Below, one piece after another: positions 1 to 11,125 of a stretch of 64,000 nucleotides of DNA. The translations under genes and the position numbers were made by a program. The stretch is from Syngnathus acus. Lineage: Eukaryota > Chordata > Actinopteri > Syngnathiformes > Syngnathidae. Under the pieces are notes generated by a model. The model had not been told where the DNA came from, searched no databases, and worked only from the letters and a program-made list of their open reading frames with translations. Position 1 is the stretch's first letter, and every line of letters begins with the position of its first letter. The DNA lies in NCBI RefSeq assembly GCF_901709675.1, contig NC_051095.1, forward strand, positions 22,912,456-22,976,455. Direction: 5' to 3'.

Positions 1-303
1 AAACACGTTATTTTTCGCGTCATTAATCTCAATAAAAACAATCCTAAATACCTATTTGATACAGTGGCAAAGCTAACACTACGCCAGCCGACCCCCGATA
101 GCTCCTTCCACTCAGCTGACGAGTTCATGAAATTTTTCGCTCGAAAGATTGAATCCATTAGGGATGAGATCAAGATGACCATTCCAATCGCTCAGTCGAG
201 CCCGCCGATTACCGGCGCTGACGATCATGCAATAACCCTCTCAAATTTTAAAAGCGTGTCCCTTGAAAGGCTTGCACAATTGGTTAGTGCGGCTAAACAA
301 ACA
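1..303 (+). pseudogene. L2-type LINE fragment, endonuclease-to-RT linker
   Basis: The frame from 64 to 309 reads as the linker between endonuclease and reverse transcriptase of L2-clade LINEs. It has a 'SADEFMKFFARKIESIRDEI' segment followed by 'FKSVSLERLAQLVSAAKQTT', the usual lead-in to the RT domain. The reading breaks off at about 303 and resumes at 606 and again at 4031, so one LINE copy has been split by two insertions. The upstream part lies outside the window. Clade assignment is from remembered family sequence patterns, not a search. Confidence 0.7.
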
Positions 304-605
304 ACATAATAATAATGATGATAATAAATTATATTTATAACGCACTTTACATTCGGGGGAATCTCAAAGTGCTACATGGCAGATAAAAAACAAGAAAACA
401 AAACAAGGACAAGTTTAAAACAACTGGACGACAACCAAGATATGAGAGAAATTACGGAAATGCTAAGGTAAAGAGGTGAGTTTTAAGTCCAGTTTTGAAA
501 GAGTCAGTGGATTGGGGTGCTCTTAGGTGGTCGGGGAGGGAGTTCCACAGTGTAGGGGCTGTATGGCAGAAGGCCCGGTCGCCCATGGTGCGCAGCTTGT
601 TTACT
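304..605. repeat. Unclassified interspersed repeat inserted in the L2 LINE
   Basis: About 300 bp interrupts the L2 reading between the '...KQTT' block and 'DPLPAKL...'. It begins with an AAT/GAT-rich stretch and contains 'gaatctcaaagtgctac' and 'ggagttccacagtgtagggg', motifs I associate with dispersed fish repeats. No terminal repeats or clear target duplication are visible, so its class and exact edges are unknown. Confidence 0.45.
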
Positions 606-656
606 CGACCCGCTTCCAGCAAAACTATTTAAAGAATTATTTCAAACTTTAGGACC
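606..656 (+). pseudogene. L2-type LINE, second fragment
   Basis: This short piece reads 'DPLPAKLFKELFQTLGP' in L2 phase and continues directly into the fragment at 4031. Its last 12 bases (aactttaggacc) are the left copy of the Rex3 target-site duplication. Confidence 0.65.
645..656. repeat. Target-site duplication, left copy (Rex3)
   Basis: The 12-mer aactttaggacc recurs at 4019-4030 on the far side of the Rex3 element. Removing everything between the copies restores the L2 reading. Confidence 0.8.
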
Positions 657-672
657 ATCCATCCATCCATCT
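657..672 (-). repeat. Rex3 3' tail, GATG tandem repeat
   Basis: On the minus strand the element ends in three to four GATG(G) units just after the ORF stop. This is the tail type described for Rex3 in place of poly(A). Confidence 0.75.
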
Positions 673-680
673 TCTTCCGC

Positions 681-3600
681 TTATCCGGGGTCGGGTCGCG
701 GGGGCAGCAGCTTCAGGAGGGACTCCCAGACTTCCCTCTCCCCAGCCACTTCATCTAGCTCATCCCGGGGGATCCCAAGGCGTTCCCAGGCCAGCCGAGA
801 GACATAGTCTCTCCAGCGCGTCCTGGGTCGTCCCCGGGGTCTCCTACCGGTGGGACATGCCCGGAACACCTCCCCAGGGAGGCGTCCAGGAGGCATCCTG
901 ATGAGATGCCCGAGCCACCTCATCTGGCTCCTCTCAACGTGGAGGAGTAGCGACTCTACTCCGAGTCTCTCCCGGATGACCGAACTCCTCACCCTATCTC
1001 TAAGGGAGAGCCCGGACATCCTGCGGAGAAAACTCATTTCGGCCGCTTGTATCCGGGATCTCGTTCTTTCGGTCACGACCCATAGCTCGTGACCATAGGT
1101 GAGGGTAGGAGCGTAAATCGACCGGTAAATTGAGAGCTTTGCCTTTTGGCTCAGCTCTCTCTTTACCACGACGGACCGGTACAGAGTCCGCATTACTGCC
1201 GACGCTGCACCGATCCGCCTGTCGATCTCGCGCTCCATCCTCCCCTCACTCGTGAACAAGACCCCAAGATACTTAAACTCCTCCACTTGGGGCAGGATCT
1301 CATCCCCGATCCGGAGAGGGCATTCCACCCTTTTCCGATCGAGGACCATGGACTCGGATTTGGAGGTGCTGACCCTCATCCCGACCGCTTCACACTCGGC
1401 TGCGAACCGCTCCAGTGAGAGCTGGAGATCACGGCCTGAAGAAGCCAACAGCACAACGTCGTCTGCAAAAAGCAGAGACGCGATGCTGAGGTCCCCAAAC
1501 CGGACACCCTCAACGCCTCGGCTGCACCTAGAAATTCTGTCCATAAAAATTATGAACAGAATCGGTGACAAAGGGCAGCCTTGGCGGAGTCCAACCCTCA
1601 CTGGGAACGAATCCGACTTACTGCCGGAAATGCGGACCACACTCTGGCATCGGTGATACAGGGACCGAACCGCCCTTATCAGTTGGCTCGGTACCCCGTA
1701 CTCCCGAAGCACCCCCCACAGAACCTCCCGAGGGACACGGTCGAACGCCTTCTCCAAGTCCACAAAACACATGTGGACTGGTTGGGCGAACTCCCATGCA
1801 CCCTCGAGGATCCTGTTGAGGGTGAAGAGCTGGTCCACTGTTCCACGGCCAGGACGAAAGCCACACTGTTCCTCCTGAATCCGAGGTTCGACCTCCCGAC
1901 GGACCCTCCTCTCCAGCACCCCTGAATAGACCTTACCAGGGAGGCTGAGGAGTGTAATTCCCCTGTAATTGGAACACACCCTCCGGTCCCCCTTCTTAAA
2001 GAGGGGAACCACCACCCCAGTCTGCCAATCCAGAGGCACTGTCCCCGATGTCCACGCGATGCTGTAGAGACGTGTCAGCCATGACAGCCCCACAACATCC
2101 AGAGCCCTTAAGAAATCCGGGCGGATCTCATCCACCCCCGGGGCCTTGCCACCGAGGAGTTTTTTAACTACCTCAGTGACTTCAACCCCAGAGATTGGAG
2201 AGTCCGCCTCAGAGTCCTCAGGCCCTGCTTCCACAATGGAAGGCGTGTCGGTGGAATTGAGGAGGTCTTCGAAGTATTCTCCCCACCGACACACGACGTC
2301 CCGAGTCGAGGTCAGCAGCACGCCATCTCCACTGTAAACAGTGTTGACGTTGCACTGCTTCCCCCTCCTGAGACGCCGGATGGTGGACCAGAATTTCCTC
2401 GAAGCCGTCCGGAAGTCATTCTCCATGGCCTCGCCGAACTCCTCCCACGCCCGGGTTTTTGCCTCAGCAACCGCCGAAGCCGCGTTCCGCTTGGCCATCC
2501 GGTACCTGTCAGCTGCCTCCGGAGTCCCGCAGGCCAAAACGGCCCGATAGGACTCCTTCTTCAGCTTGACGGCATCCCTTACCGCCGGTGTCCACCAGCG
2601 GGTTCGGGGATTGCCGCCACGACAGGCACCAATGACCTTACGGCCACAGCTCCGGTCGGCCGCCTCAACAATGGAGGCGCGGAACAAGGTCCACTCGGAC
2701 TCAATGTCCCCCGCCTCCCCCGGGACGTGGGAAAAGCTCTGCCGGAGGTGGGAGTTGAAGCTCTTCCTGACAGGGGATTCCGCCAGACGTTCCCAGCAGA
2801 CCCTCACAGAACGTTTGGGTCTGCCAGGTCGGACCGGCATCTTCCCCCACCATCGGAGCCAACCCACCACCAGGTGGTGATCAGTTGACAGCTCCGCCCC
2901 TCTCTTCGCCCGAGTGTCCAAAACATGCGGCCGCAAATCCGATGACACGACTACAAAGTCGATCATCGAACTGCGGCCTAGGGTGTCCTGGTGCCAAGTG
3001 CACACATGGACACCCTTATGTTTGAACATGGTGTTCATTATTGAAAATCCGTGTCGAGCACAGAAGTCCAACAATAGAACACCGCTCGGGTTCAGATCGG
3101 GGGGGCCGTTCCTCCCAATCACGCCCTTCCAGGTCTCACTGTCATTGCCCACGTGAGCATTGAAGTCACCCAGTAGAACGACGGAGTCCCCAGAAGGAGC
3201 GCTCTCCAGCACTTCCTCCAGGGACTCCAAGAAGGGTGGGTACTCTGAGCTGCCGTTTGGTGCATAGACACAAACAACAGTCAGGACCCGTCCCCCCACC
3301 CGAAGGCGGAGGGAGGCTACCCTCTCGTTCACCGGGGTGAACCCCAATGTGCAGGCGCCCAGCCGGGGGGCAATAAGTATACCCACACCTGCCCGACGCC
3401 TCTCACCGTGGGCAACTCCAGAGTGGAAGAGAGTCCAGCCCCTCTCGAGAGGGCTTGTACCGGAACCCAAACTGTGTGTGGAGGCAAGTCCGACTATATC
3501 TAGTCGGAACTTTTCTGCCTCGCACACCAGCTCGGGCTCCTTTCCAGCCAGAGAGGTGACATTCCATGTCCCAAGAGCCAGCTTCTGCAGCCGGGGATCA

Positions 3601-3860
3601 GACCGCCAAGGTCCCTGCCTTTGGCCGCCGCCCAGCTTGCAATGCACCCGACCCCTTTGGCCCCTCCCACAGGTGGTGAGCCCATGGGAAGGGGGACCCA
3701 CGTTTCCTTTTCGGGCTGAGCCCGGCCGGGCCCCATGGGCGAAGGCCCGGCCACCAGACGCTCGCCTTCGAGCCCCGCCTCCAGGCCTGGCTCCAGAGGG
3801 GGGCCCCGGTGACCCGCGTCCGGGCGAGGGAAAACGTGATCCATTAATTTTTATCATCAT
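681..3860 (-). CDS. Rex3 polyprotein: APE endonuclease and reverse transcriptase
   Basis: Uninterrupted 1,059-residue frame. Residues 1-95 are a Gly/Arg/Pro-rich leader of uncertain translation. The apurinic-type endonuclease begins near residue 97 ('LGTWNVTSL'), with GDFNAH at 231-236 and STDHHL at 325-330 supplying the catalytic Asp, Asn and His of the fold. The reverse transcriptase follows, with '[12 protein letters not shown]', 'GFRPGRGT', '[11 protein letters not shown]', '[10 protein letters not shown]' and the catalytic FADD box at 798-801. The C-terminus has the RTE pattern '[11 protein letters not shown]...[11 protein letters not shown]'. The protein nicks target DNA and copies the element RNA in place. 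No stop or frameshift is seen; many in-family copies are 5'-truncated, so completeness is notable. The start could be internal, because two ATGs open the frame and the domain starts later. Confidence 0.92.
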   Translation of the reverse strand: MMIKINGSRFPSPGRGSPGPPSGARPGGGARRRASGGRAFAHGARPGSARKGNVGPPSHGLTTCGRGQRGRVHCKLGGGQRQGPWRSDPRLQKLALGTWNVTSLAGKEPELVCEAEKFRLDIVGLASTHSLGSGTSPLERGWTLFHSGVAHGERRRAGVGILIAPRLGACTLGFTPVNERVASLRLRVGGRVLTVVCVYAPNGSSEYPPFLESLEEVLESAPSGDSVVLLGDFNAHVGNDSETWKGVIGRNGPPDLNPSGVLLLDFCARHGFSIMNTMFKHKGVHVCTWHQDTLGRSSMIDFVVVSSDLRPHVLDTRAKRGAELSTDHHLVVGWLRWWGKMPVRPGRPKRSVRVCWERLAESPVRKSFNSHLRQSFSHVPGEAGDIESEWTLFRASIVEAADRSCGRKVIGACRGGNPRTRWWTPAVRDAVKLKKESYRAVLACGTPEAADRYRMAKRNAASAVAEAKTRAWEEFGEAMENDFRTASRKFWSTIRRLRRGKQCNVNTVYSGDGVLLTSTRDVVCRWGEYFEDLLNSTDTPSIVEAGPEDSEADSPISGVEVTEVVKKLLGGKAPGVDEIRPDFLRALDVVGLSWLTRLYSIAWTSGTVPLDWQTGVVVPLFKKGDRRVCSNYRGITLLSLPGKVYSGVLERRVRREVEPRIQEEQCGFRPGRGTVDQLFTLNRILEGAWEFAQPVHMCFVDLEKAFDRVPREVLWGVLREYGVPSQLIRAVRSLYHRCQSVVRISGSKSDSFPVRVGLRQGCPLSPILFIIFMDRISRCSRGVEGVRFGDLSIASLLFADDVVLLASSGRDLQLSLERFAAECEAVGMRVSTSKSESMVLDRKRVECPLRIGDEILPQVEEFKYLGVLFTSEGRMEREIDRRIGAASAVMRTLYRSVVVKRELSQKAKLSIYRSIYAPTLTYGHELWVVTERTRSRIQAAEMSFLRRMSGLSLRDRVRSSVIRERLGVESLLLHVERSQMRWLGHLIRMPPGRLPGEVFRACPTGRRPRGRPRTRWRDYVSRLAWERLGIPRDELDEVAGEREVWESLLKLLPPRPDPG

Positions 3861-4018
3861 AAGGGGCTGATGAGCCGTGCTTTGTCTGGCCCCTCACCTA
3901 GGACCCGTTTGCCATGGGTGACCCTACCAGGGGCATGAAGCCCCAGACAACATGGCTCCTAGGATCATAGGGGCACGCAAACCCCTCCACCACGATAAGG
4001 TGACGACTCACGGAGGGG
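3861..4018 (-). other. Rex3 5' untranslated leader
   Basis: On the minus strand this GC-rich leader contains 'ccttatcgtggtggaggggt' and 'ggtcctaggtgaggg', a block I recognise as the conserved 5' end of this fish element. It runs from the 12-bp target duplication to the ATG-ATG at 3860 and presumably carries the internal promoter. Confidence 0.7.
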
Positions 4019-4030
4019 AACTTTAGGACC
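4019..4030. repeat. Target-site duplication, right copy (Rex3)
   Basis: aactttaggacc, identical to 645-656. The following bases continue the interrupted L2 reading. Confidence 0.8.
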
Positions 4031-4190
4031 GTCCATCTTAAATATAATTAATCTGTCTCTGGGATAGTGCCAACAGCCTTTAAAACCGCTATCATTAAAC
4101 CGTTACTTCAGCGACCAAATCTTGACCCGGACTGTCTCAGTAATTATAGGCCAGTTTCAAACCTCCCATTCGTAGCAAAACTTCTTGGAG
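4031..4190 (+). pseudogene. L2-type LINE, third fragment (start of RT domain)
   Basis: Reads 'SILNIINLSL' and, after a frame change near 4060, 'VPTAFKTAIIKPLLQRPNLD', then 'LSNYRPVSNLPFVAKLL', the opening of the L2 reverse transcriptase. It ends at an A-run near 4190 where unrelated sequence begins. The frame change and the internal insertions make this copy dead. Confidence 0.8.
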
Positions 4191-4194
4191 AAAA

Positions 4195-4335
4195 AAAAAA
4201 AAAAGGTCTGCAGAAGCTGGATAACGATTCTGATCATTGGAATCAGGAATCAGGTGTGTTGCAGCAAGGACACATAGTATGAAACATGCAAGGCGCTGGA
4301 GCCTGAGGACCGAAATTGGACAGCCCTTTAGTATA
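4195..4335. repeat. Unclassified repeat fragment after the L2 copy
   Basis: Sequence such as 'gtgttgcagcaaggacacat' and 'gaggaccgaaattggacagc' follows the A-run. I recognise it as a motif dispersed in fish genomes but cannot assign a class or find terminal repeats. Confidence 0.35.
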
Positions 4336-6450
4336 GAGAAGGGTCGGGATTATTAAAAGCAAGAACAGCAGTCACTGCATGCAAACTCCGGGTAAAGAGC
4401 GCACGGTAAAAAACACCAATACTTCAGCATACTTTGGCCTGCATGAAAATTATCCAGGATGGTATTAAAAACCATGAGATCATGTGAACCATTCCAATGA
4501 TGCACCTTACTAGAAGTATCCATTGCTCCACGTGCTCTAGGGGAAAAGGAAAAACTTTAATAGCAATTAGCAGTAATGCACCATGCCATAATTATGTCTG
4601 CTGGCTGGATCAGCACTTGACTGTAATTGCCAATTTACTCATAACTGATGGATAAGAACTTAAAAGTAACAAGAGGAGCAATCGTGTCAAGGTGATTGAT
4701 GAATGGATGAATTTAGATGAGTGAGTGTTTGTGTGAAAGGGTGTGGATGGGTTAGCAAGGAATGGTTAGATAAAAGCAGTATCAAGCTGAACATTTGGAT
4801 TACTTTGACGGATGCATCCTATTCCCCAGCCTTCCACACCCAGGATTGTGCTGATGTATACATTAAAAGAATATGTTGACACACTAAGATAAGTAACTTG
4901 TGCTGCATTTACAACAATGTTTAGGCTCATGCTGATGAAAAGGTGTGTAAATTCATGTAGTTACTTTGACAACGAGGTCTGGGAAAAAAAGGGAGGCCTT
5001 ATTATTTGAAATCTGAGTGTGTCCTCTTATATATTTATTTAGCTGCATTCAAGTACAGCAGTTCTTTTGTCTGAACTGAACTGTTCTTCCAAACGATTTG
5101 TTTAAAAAAAATGGTGTGTGGTATGCCTACCACTGATGGTGTGCAGGGCTCTCTGTGGTGGTGCGCAAAATAATCATTGAATGCTGTTTCAAGACTGCAG
5201 TTGTGTTGAGTTCATTAGTTCTGTAACTTTCAAGTGCGTGTGAGGTCAAGGTAAGCAAGGGTGACTAGTGATTGGAAGAGGGAGTCAAACTCTAAGTCCA
5301 CTATCGAAGCTTTTTGCGGGATATAGATTTTATTTATAATTTCCTATATTCTTAAGTATTAGCAGCATATTTTAGCGATTTTAGGTTTTGTTGTCTCGTA
5401 ACACTCAAACTGCTTGACGAACAGGTTGTCTGAGGTCACCTGGAACCAGGTAGAACAGACATCAAGCCTGCTCCTCACCTTGTTGTGACACAGTCAAACA
5501 ATTAATGGTGATTTGCAATCAACTGCTGGGAAAATAAATAAGAGACCTGGATAAATGAAAACTCTGATGCAATTACACCACAACTTCCAGTTAAGCCCAT
5601 TGCAATTAACAACCTGTCAGCTGGGATGGATAGGACTGTGCAAGGCAGCAGAGCAATGTGTGTGCTTGTGTACAAATCCAGCTGGCCATAAAACACCCCA
5701 GTGTTGATTTTAATTCAATCCGCTTAATTAAACTGCACAGGAACTCTATGAGCATATAGAGAAGAAGTAGGGTGCCGCAACATGTGAAAGGTAGTCTATC
5801 GGGTAAGTACTATACATGCGTCCTACTTTGTGGTTGCGTTAAGATAAACCACCGGAGAAGATTCACCAGACGGCAAATAAGGACTATTTCCCAGCTACGT
5901 TAGTAGGAAGTTGCATTGCAATGTTTTCTCTTTTAAGATACAACCACTGGTGTTCCTATATGTTTAAGTCTATAACTCTCATAGGAGGTGGACTCAAGCA
6001 GTTAAACTCAGGGAGGCTGGGCGTAAAGTGGATAGGTGATCCCCCCTTTTTTGACTGACTGTAGTATTATTTTGCCGCTTGACAAGGTTCTCCGACCTCA
6101 TGAACCAGAAAGAACGCGCAGCAGCAGTGATGGTCTGCCTTGAGAAGGACTTTGAGAAGTTTGCATGTTCTCCCCATGCTTATGTTTGTTTTCTCAATTA
6201 GAAGAATCAGATTTTCCTTTTATAGAGCCTCACTGACCTGCAGAGCTGAAAAGGTGTCAGAATGACGCTCGTAAATTGGGACGCAAATATGGTGGATGAG
6301 CAGTGCAACGTTTTGATGATTGGATTACATGTATGATATGATTCTGCAATATAAGGAAATCTTCTCATCAACTACAGCGAGCAGAACTTCATGGGTACAA
6401 GATAGATCATCACTTGCAGGAAACATTATCCTGAACGATACTGATGGAAG
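4336..6450. other. Intergenic, nothing recognised
   Basis: AT-rich sequence with short frames only. No protein similarity, RNA gene or repeat boundary is recognised. Confidence 0.5.
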
Positions 6451-6670
6451 TACGGCAGCCCAGTGGTCAGCACTTCTGTCTCACAGTTCTAAGGATGGGG
6501 ATTTCAATCTTGACTCCAGCCTTCTTGTGTGGAGTTTGTGTGGTTACTTTGTGAGTGTAAAGACATGTTTGTCTTCTGTGTGCTATTGACTGGCAACCCA
6601 TCCAGAGGATTGGCTCCCGCCCATCCACGACGAAAGTTTAGTAAACGGATGCTATGGATGATAATCAAAG
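6451..6670 (+). repeat. Degenerate tRNA-like-headed SINE, GATG-tailed family
   Basis: The head 'agcccagtggtcagcacttc' followed by 'tctcacagttct' is the start of the fish repeat typified by 'ggttagcacgtccgcctcac'. The body 'gtgtggagtttg' and the 3' part 'gactggcaacccatccagag' follow in the right order. It ends near 'gctatggatgataatc', a worn GATG tail. Confidence 0.6.
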
Positions 6671-8660
6671 TGTTGACTCTGTGTAAAAGAGTCATGCTGG
6701 AGTAGTTATACTGAGTAATGCATGAAATTGTGCCGCTGAAAAAAAAAAAGGAAAATGGGAAAAAAAATACAAGCAAAAGGAGTGACGAGAGCAAAACCTT
6801 GGTGAGTTACAGACACCCTTTTATTCTGTGCGTGTCTGGATGTGTGTCTATAATCCTCCCAGGGGTTTTCTTTAAGGAGCCATTAAACGCAAGATACGGG
6901 CCTGGCTGACCTCCCTGCACTCCAAACGATTTTTGATGACAGTAGAAAAAAAACAAAAACAGATCACTCCTTCTCAAAGGTCAACCCCTGTACTGCTACC
7001 ATGGCACTCTAATGAAAACAATTACAGGGCAATGTCTCAGCGGTCTCAGGCAGTTATAAAGGTTAGGATGTACAATCTAAAGGAAAGTAATGGGTGAGGC
7101 GAAACTCACAAAACACAGATGATGAGGTAGAACATCATGCGTCCTGCAAGAAGTCAGAGACAATATTTGACCTCCTCTATGCAATATTTGATACTGTCCA
7201 GTGCAATGTCAGTGGCATTTGCCTTACATGCATGATGTACACTAGTCGTGAGTACACATCCTTGCTCCCAATCAATCTTGGGTTCAACCATCAAGGGAGC
7301 GGTGGATCAATTGTGAACAAGAGCAAGCATGAGCTGTTTGCCAAGTGCCCCACTCAGAAAGTACGTAGGTAAACACAAAGTTCTGTAATGTGCAGGCAAA
7401 TGTTGTCATTGTCACATGCATACACACACACATGAACACACGCGTGCTCACGCAAATATGTTCTCTGACTGCAGTCCAATCAAAGCAAAGCTAATTACGG
7501 TCTTGCGCCGGTGTTATTCTAGCGTGGAAGGTGCTGGCCCGTTGATGGCATCTAGGCTTGAATTACTGCTTTAATTACTGATGCTAATGTTTTCTCTGCC
7601 ATTAAACATTTATGCAAAGTGGCATCCGGAGATGTTCAAATCCTTATCTACGCAGATCCCCAGAGACTGTGAGGCTGAGGGGGAGTGCTGAGGAGGCCTG
7701 GGACTGATCTTGGAAAAGTGACGTCGCTGCATTTCTATCCAGTCTCTGTGAAGCCTCATGAAACACCTGCTGTGGCCTTTGGACCAAAGTCCAGCCAGAC
7801 ATACCTGACTCAACTGCCACCAAAATAGTCAGCCCACATGCAAGCAAGTTCATTTAGATGCTCTCAATAGTCTTGAGGGAATAATTTGAGACTCCAAGTG
7901 GCACAGAGGCTCTGAGGGATGATGGCTCCAGGGCAGTGAGACAAAGGGTAAAGACAGAACATGATGAAAAGTGGGACAGTTGAAAAGAATAATTGTTTGT
8001 GCGTGGAAAGAAGTCATTAAGGAGGCGGACTTGGAAAGATGCGTAGGGGGGAAAAAAACACAGAACTCTGCGAGAGAAACATAATTGCGCCATGACTGCT
8101 ATTAGCATAGTAAGTGCAAATCCGAGTTTTACGACTTTTTTTTTTCGGTCTAAATGCCTCCCTCAGTGATATGCTCCCTGGACTAAATCAATAATTCTGT
8201 GCTTCAATTACTGTTCCCTACTGTTCATTGCATGTGTCCCTGTTTCACATTCTTTGCCTCTGCATGAGAATATCTACCATTATTTGGGGGTGGGCAAGTT
8301 TGACAAATGTTACATTGCTTCATCTCTCCAAGATTTTTCTTACCTATTTCTTTATGCTCACTTGTTCTGAACGAAATAAAACCACTCCAGTATAAATGAA
8401 ACTGTAGAAAAGAAGCAATGAATATAAATGCTATAGTCCTTGCTATACAACTACATATCTTACAAAATATAGCAAAGAAATAAGCAGAAATATTAAAGTA
8501 TTAAAGTATTGTGCATGCTTCAAAATCATCTACTATTGCATTAAAAGGACATTTTCTCTTCCTCTCCTAAAAATGTAAAAATATTGATGTTAAGAAATTT
8601 TGAAATAAACAAATTGTGTTCCTGGAAACGTGGGGAAAAAAACAAGATGTTTTCTTCTAA
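6671..8660. other. Intergenic, nothing recognised
   Basis: No gene, RNA or recognisable transposon. A short CA-rich stretch occurs near 7420-7440. Frames here are short and look like chance. Confidence 0.5.
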
Positions 8661-8664
8661 ATTT

Positions 8665-8730
8665 AATTATAAAACTTAAATTACATATATACGTATATAT
8701 ACATATATATGTAATTTAAGTTTTATAATT
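8665..8730. repeat. AT-rich perfect inverted repeat, 26-bp arms
   Basis: The arms 8665-8690 and 8705-8730 are exact reverse complements around a 14-base ATAC-rich spacer. The right arm's outer part ('ttttataattatttttacga', 8721-8740) is repeated directly at 8767-8786, suggesting local duplication. It could be a MITE core or a cruciform-prone site. Confidence 0.8.
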
Positions 8731-8786
8731 ATTTTTACGATATATGTATATATAATTTAATTTAATTTTTATAATTATTTTTACGA

Positions 8787-10129
8787 GTTTGACTTTTCCG
8801 TGTTTTTTTACATTACCTGCTTGATGTAAAGTATCAAAAGATAAGTTGTTTTCAGTGTATGCACTTGAAAAACAATGAGAATGCAGTAGTTTAACACACT
8901 TTTGAAACAATACAAACACTTTTAAAGACATAAGATACTAAGAGAGAGAAAGAACAATGGATAACATACTGTACAAGAGTAAGGGCAGAGATTTGTCTCA
9001 AAGTAACTCACACAAACATATCTCCGGATAACACGTTTTTCAGATTCACAAATATGTGTGATTTTTGCATTTTTAGATTCTCAAATGCATCTGTAACTTT
9101 CACATGTTTTTTTTAATGTTAAGTTGTGTGTGATCATCAGGAAAAAACATTTGATTTTGGCAAACTAATGTCATGCAGTTTCAAGATATTCACACAAAGG
9201 TTTCAGACAAGGACCGTTCCACCTCTGTCTGCTTGGTGGCATGGTTGCTGTCTTCATTCAATGGAAACGAGTCGTCTCCCTTTTTGGTATAAAAATTGGA
9301 AATTGAAAAGTGGAAAATGAGTATCTAGTCTAGTGTGTTCCTTTAACAAAAGTCAGGAAACAAAATAACATATTCACGATGTCTTGACGGGAATGAATTC
9401 TGAAGGAATTTACATTCATCACAGTAGACCTTCCGATGCTACTTATTTGGCTGCAGCAGCATAGAAGAAAACGAAGCAGCAGCAGCAGAAGAAGAAATTC
9501 TTCCTGCTGGAGTGTGCAGACTGCATGTGGCTCGCAGGCTGCCAGTAGCCCATCGCTCATATAATTGGTCAACAGGCCAGATAAAATAACAGAGCAGCCC
9601 TGTGTACATTTTCTACCCCTGAATTAAACTGGCCACATCCTTATCATAATTTAATGAAAAATTATATGAATTAGGATAAATGTTTTCCACATCACCACAA
9701 TCCAATCCTTTGGAGATATTTTTCTTCCACTTCCAATGTTTGATGAAAGGCAATAGTGTTTGATCAGAAATAGATCTGTAAATGCCAGGATATCCTTTTT
9801 TAGTTTTGCTTCAATATCAGTGGGTATGGCTCAGAAACGGACAAGCCATGTTTGGCTCAGGTGGGAGGAGAGAAAGTGAGGATTTAAAATACAAAACGTG
9901 CAAGCCAGTCTGTTACTGTGGTGATTGAAGTTCTGTCTGAAGAGTCTGTTACTGTGGTGATCAGAATTTCTCATGCACTGCCACTCTTTGAAGCAAGTAA
10001 TTTATCTCAAGAGGTTAAACCTCCTTCAAGTTTTCACATATAACAAACTTGCATGAATATTCCTCCGGCCTCGTCAGCCCTACCCAATTTCCTGTGTCGA
10101 CCAATCTCACCTTTCAATGCCATTCATGG
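8787..10129. other. Intergenic; short CAG/AAG-rich patch and a small direct repeat
   Basis: A purine-rich CAG/AAG stretch lies near 9466-9500. The phrase 'gtctgttactgtggtgat' occurs twice, near 9909 and 9945. Nothing else is recognised. Confidence 0.5.
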
Positions 10130-10310
10130 TTGCATGGCTCAATGGTAAAGTGGTTATCTCTCCACCTGAAGATTGTGTGTTTAAATCTCAATCTTTGTAA
10201 CAATGTCAAAGTGTCCTTGAGAAAGACACTGAATTTTGTAAATAGCTTTGACTGGTACATAAAGAAATGGCAGAATAATGTGGGATTGAATGTCACTAAA
10301 GTGACTTACA
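10130..10310 (+). repeat. Degenerate tRNA-derived SINE
   Basis: 'atggctcaatggtaaagtgg' resembles a tRNA A-box region and 'gtgtttaaatctc' a worn B box. They are followed by 'gtccttgagaaagacactga', the body of a common fish SINE. The copy is old and the 3' end runs into the hairpin at 10312. Confidence 0.55.
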
Positions 10311-10311
10311 G

Positions 10312-10453
10312 AATTACTTTACTGGTTCTTTTATATCAAACAAATTATTTTAGGTGTATTTACCTGACATGTTTCGGCGGAGAACCCGCCGAAACATGTC
10401 AGGTAAATACACCTAAAATAATTTTTTGATATAAAAGAACCAGTAAAGTAATT
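10312..10453. repeat. Near-perfect 69-bp-arm hairpin (fold-back element)
   Basis: The left arm 10312-10380 and right arm 10386-10453 are reverse complements except for one position and one length difference, around the 5-base loop 'agaac'. The stem contains 'tttacctgacatgtttcggc'. Flanking sequence repeats 'tgacttacagaat' on both sides (about 10303 and 10488), so the hairpin may be an insertion with a duplicated flank. It is either a very short fold-back transposon or a head-to-head duplication. Confidence 0.9.
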
Positions 10454-10820
10454 AAAAAGGAAAAACAAGATGAATTTAGTACAATTATGACTTACAGAAT
10501 GTTTGATAAATTGCAGAATAATATGGGATAATTAAGATTTCTGATAGGCCCCATCTTGGCACACAATAAAACGATGGCGATGTTGCTGCATAGAATCGCC
10601 TACGGGTTGGTCAAATCATGACACGAACGTCGAGTGATTAACAGAAAAATCAACAAATTGGCATTTTTCTAGTTAAATTCTTGTATGACCTTGGCTCAGG
10701 TGGGCCCCGCCCAGGTACTGTAAGCCCTTTAGTAAAGATGACGTAGATAAAGTTCTGTTTAACTGCAGTGTATTTACCATTCCATCACATTCTTCTGTAA
10801 AAATAAATAGTTCACGTTGT
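10454..10820. other. Intergenic, nothing recognised
   Basis: Short stretch between two repeats, with a flanking duplicate of 'gcagaataatatggga' related to sequence upstream of the hairpin. No gene seen. Confidence 0.45.
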
Positions 10821-11125
10821 TAAAGTCCCAATGATCGTCACACACACATCTGGGTGTGGTGAAATTTGTCCTCTGCATTTAACCCATCCCCATGTGATTT
10901 TGATCCATCCCCTGGGGGAGAGGGGAGCAGTGAGCAGCAGCGGTGCCGTGCTCGGGAATCATTTGGTGATCTAACCCCCCAATTCCAACCCTTAATGCTG
11001 AGTGCCAAGCAGGGAGGCAGGCAATGGGTCCCATTTTTATAGTCTTTGGTATGACCCGGCCGGGGTTTGAACCCACAACCTTCCAGTCTCAGGGCGGACA
11101 CTCTACCACTAGGCCACTGAGCTAG
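10821..11125 (-). mobile_element. tRNA-derived SINE with intact pol III boxes
   Basis: On the minus strand a tRNA-like head (about 11125-11055) reads 'tagtggtagagtgt' (A box, 11098-11111) and 'gggttcaaaccc' (B box, 11063-11074). It is followed by a non-tRNA body and a 3' end whose plus-strand form is 'aaagtcccaatgatcgtcac'. A fragment of the same 3' end is seen at 30564-30602. Good box preservation makes this a fairly young copy. It is not a functional tRNA gene because the cloverleaf is not maintained and a long body follows. Confidence 0.8.

Larger units (their letters stand above)
657..4018 (-). mobile_element. Rex3 non-LTR retrotransposon (RTE clade), near full length
   Basis: Minus-strand element with a ~158-bp 5' leader (3861-4018), one long open frame (681-3860) and a short 3' end with a GATG-repeat tail (seen as 'ccatccatccatc' near 657-672). 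The segment 'cggtgacaaagggcagcc' at about 1563 and 'accaccaccccagtctgcca' at about 2009 correspond, with one mismatch in the first, to the standard fish Rex3 primer sites. The 12-bp direct repeats flanking it (645-656, 4019-4030) mark a target-primed insertion into an older L2 copy. Intact leader, intact frame, tail and clear target duplication imply a young insertion. Identification is firm; activity is inferred. Confidence 0.93.

Noticed and set aside
3337-3870. Plus-strand and alternative minus-strand frames over the Rex3 element
   Set aside because: They overlap the 1,059-codon Rex3 frame, are GC-driven and show no family motifs.
10049-10429. 126-codon frame
   Set aside because: It runs through a worn SINE and one side of the hairpin, so the openness is accidental.
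11055-11125. tRNA gene on the minus strand
   Set aside because: A and B boxes are good, but the sequence is followed by a SINE body and the cloverleaf pairs are not maintained.
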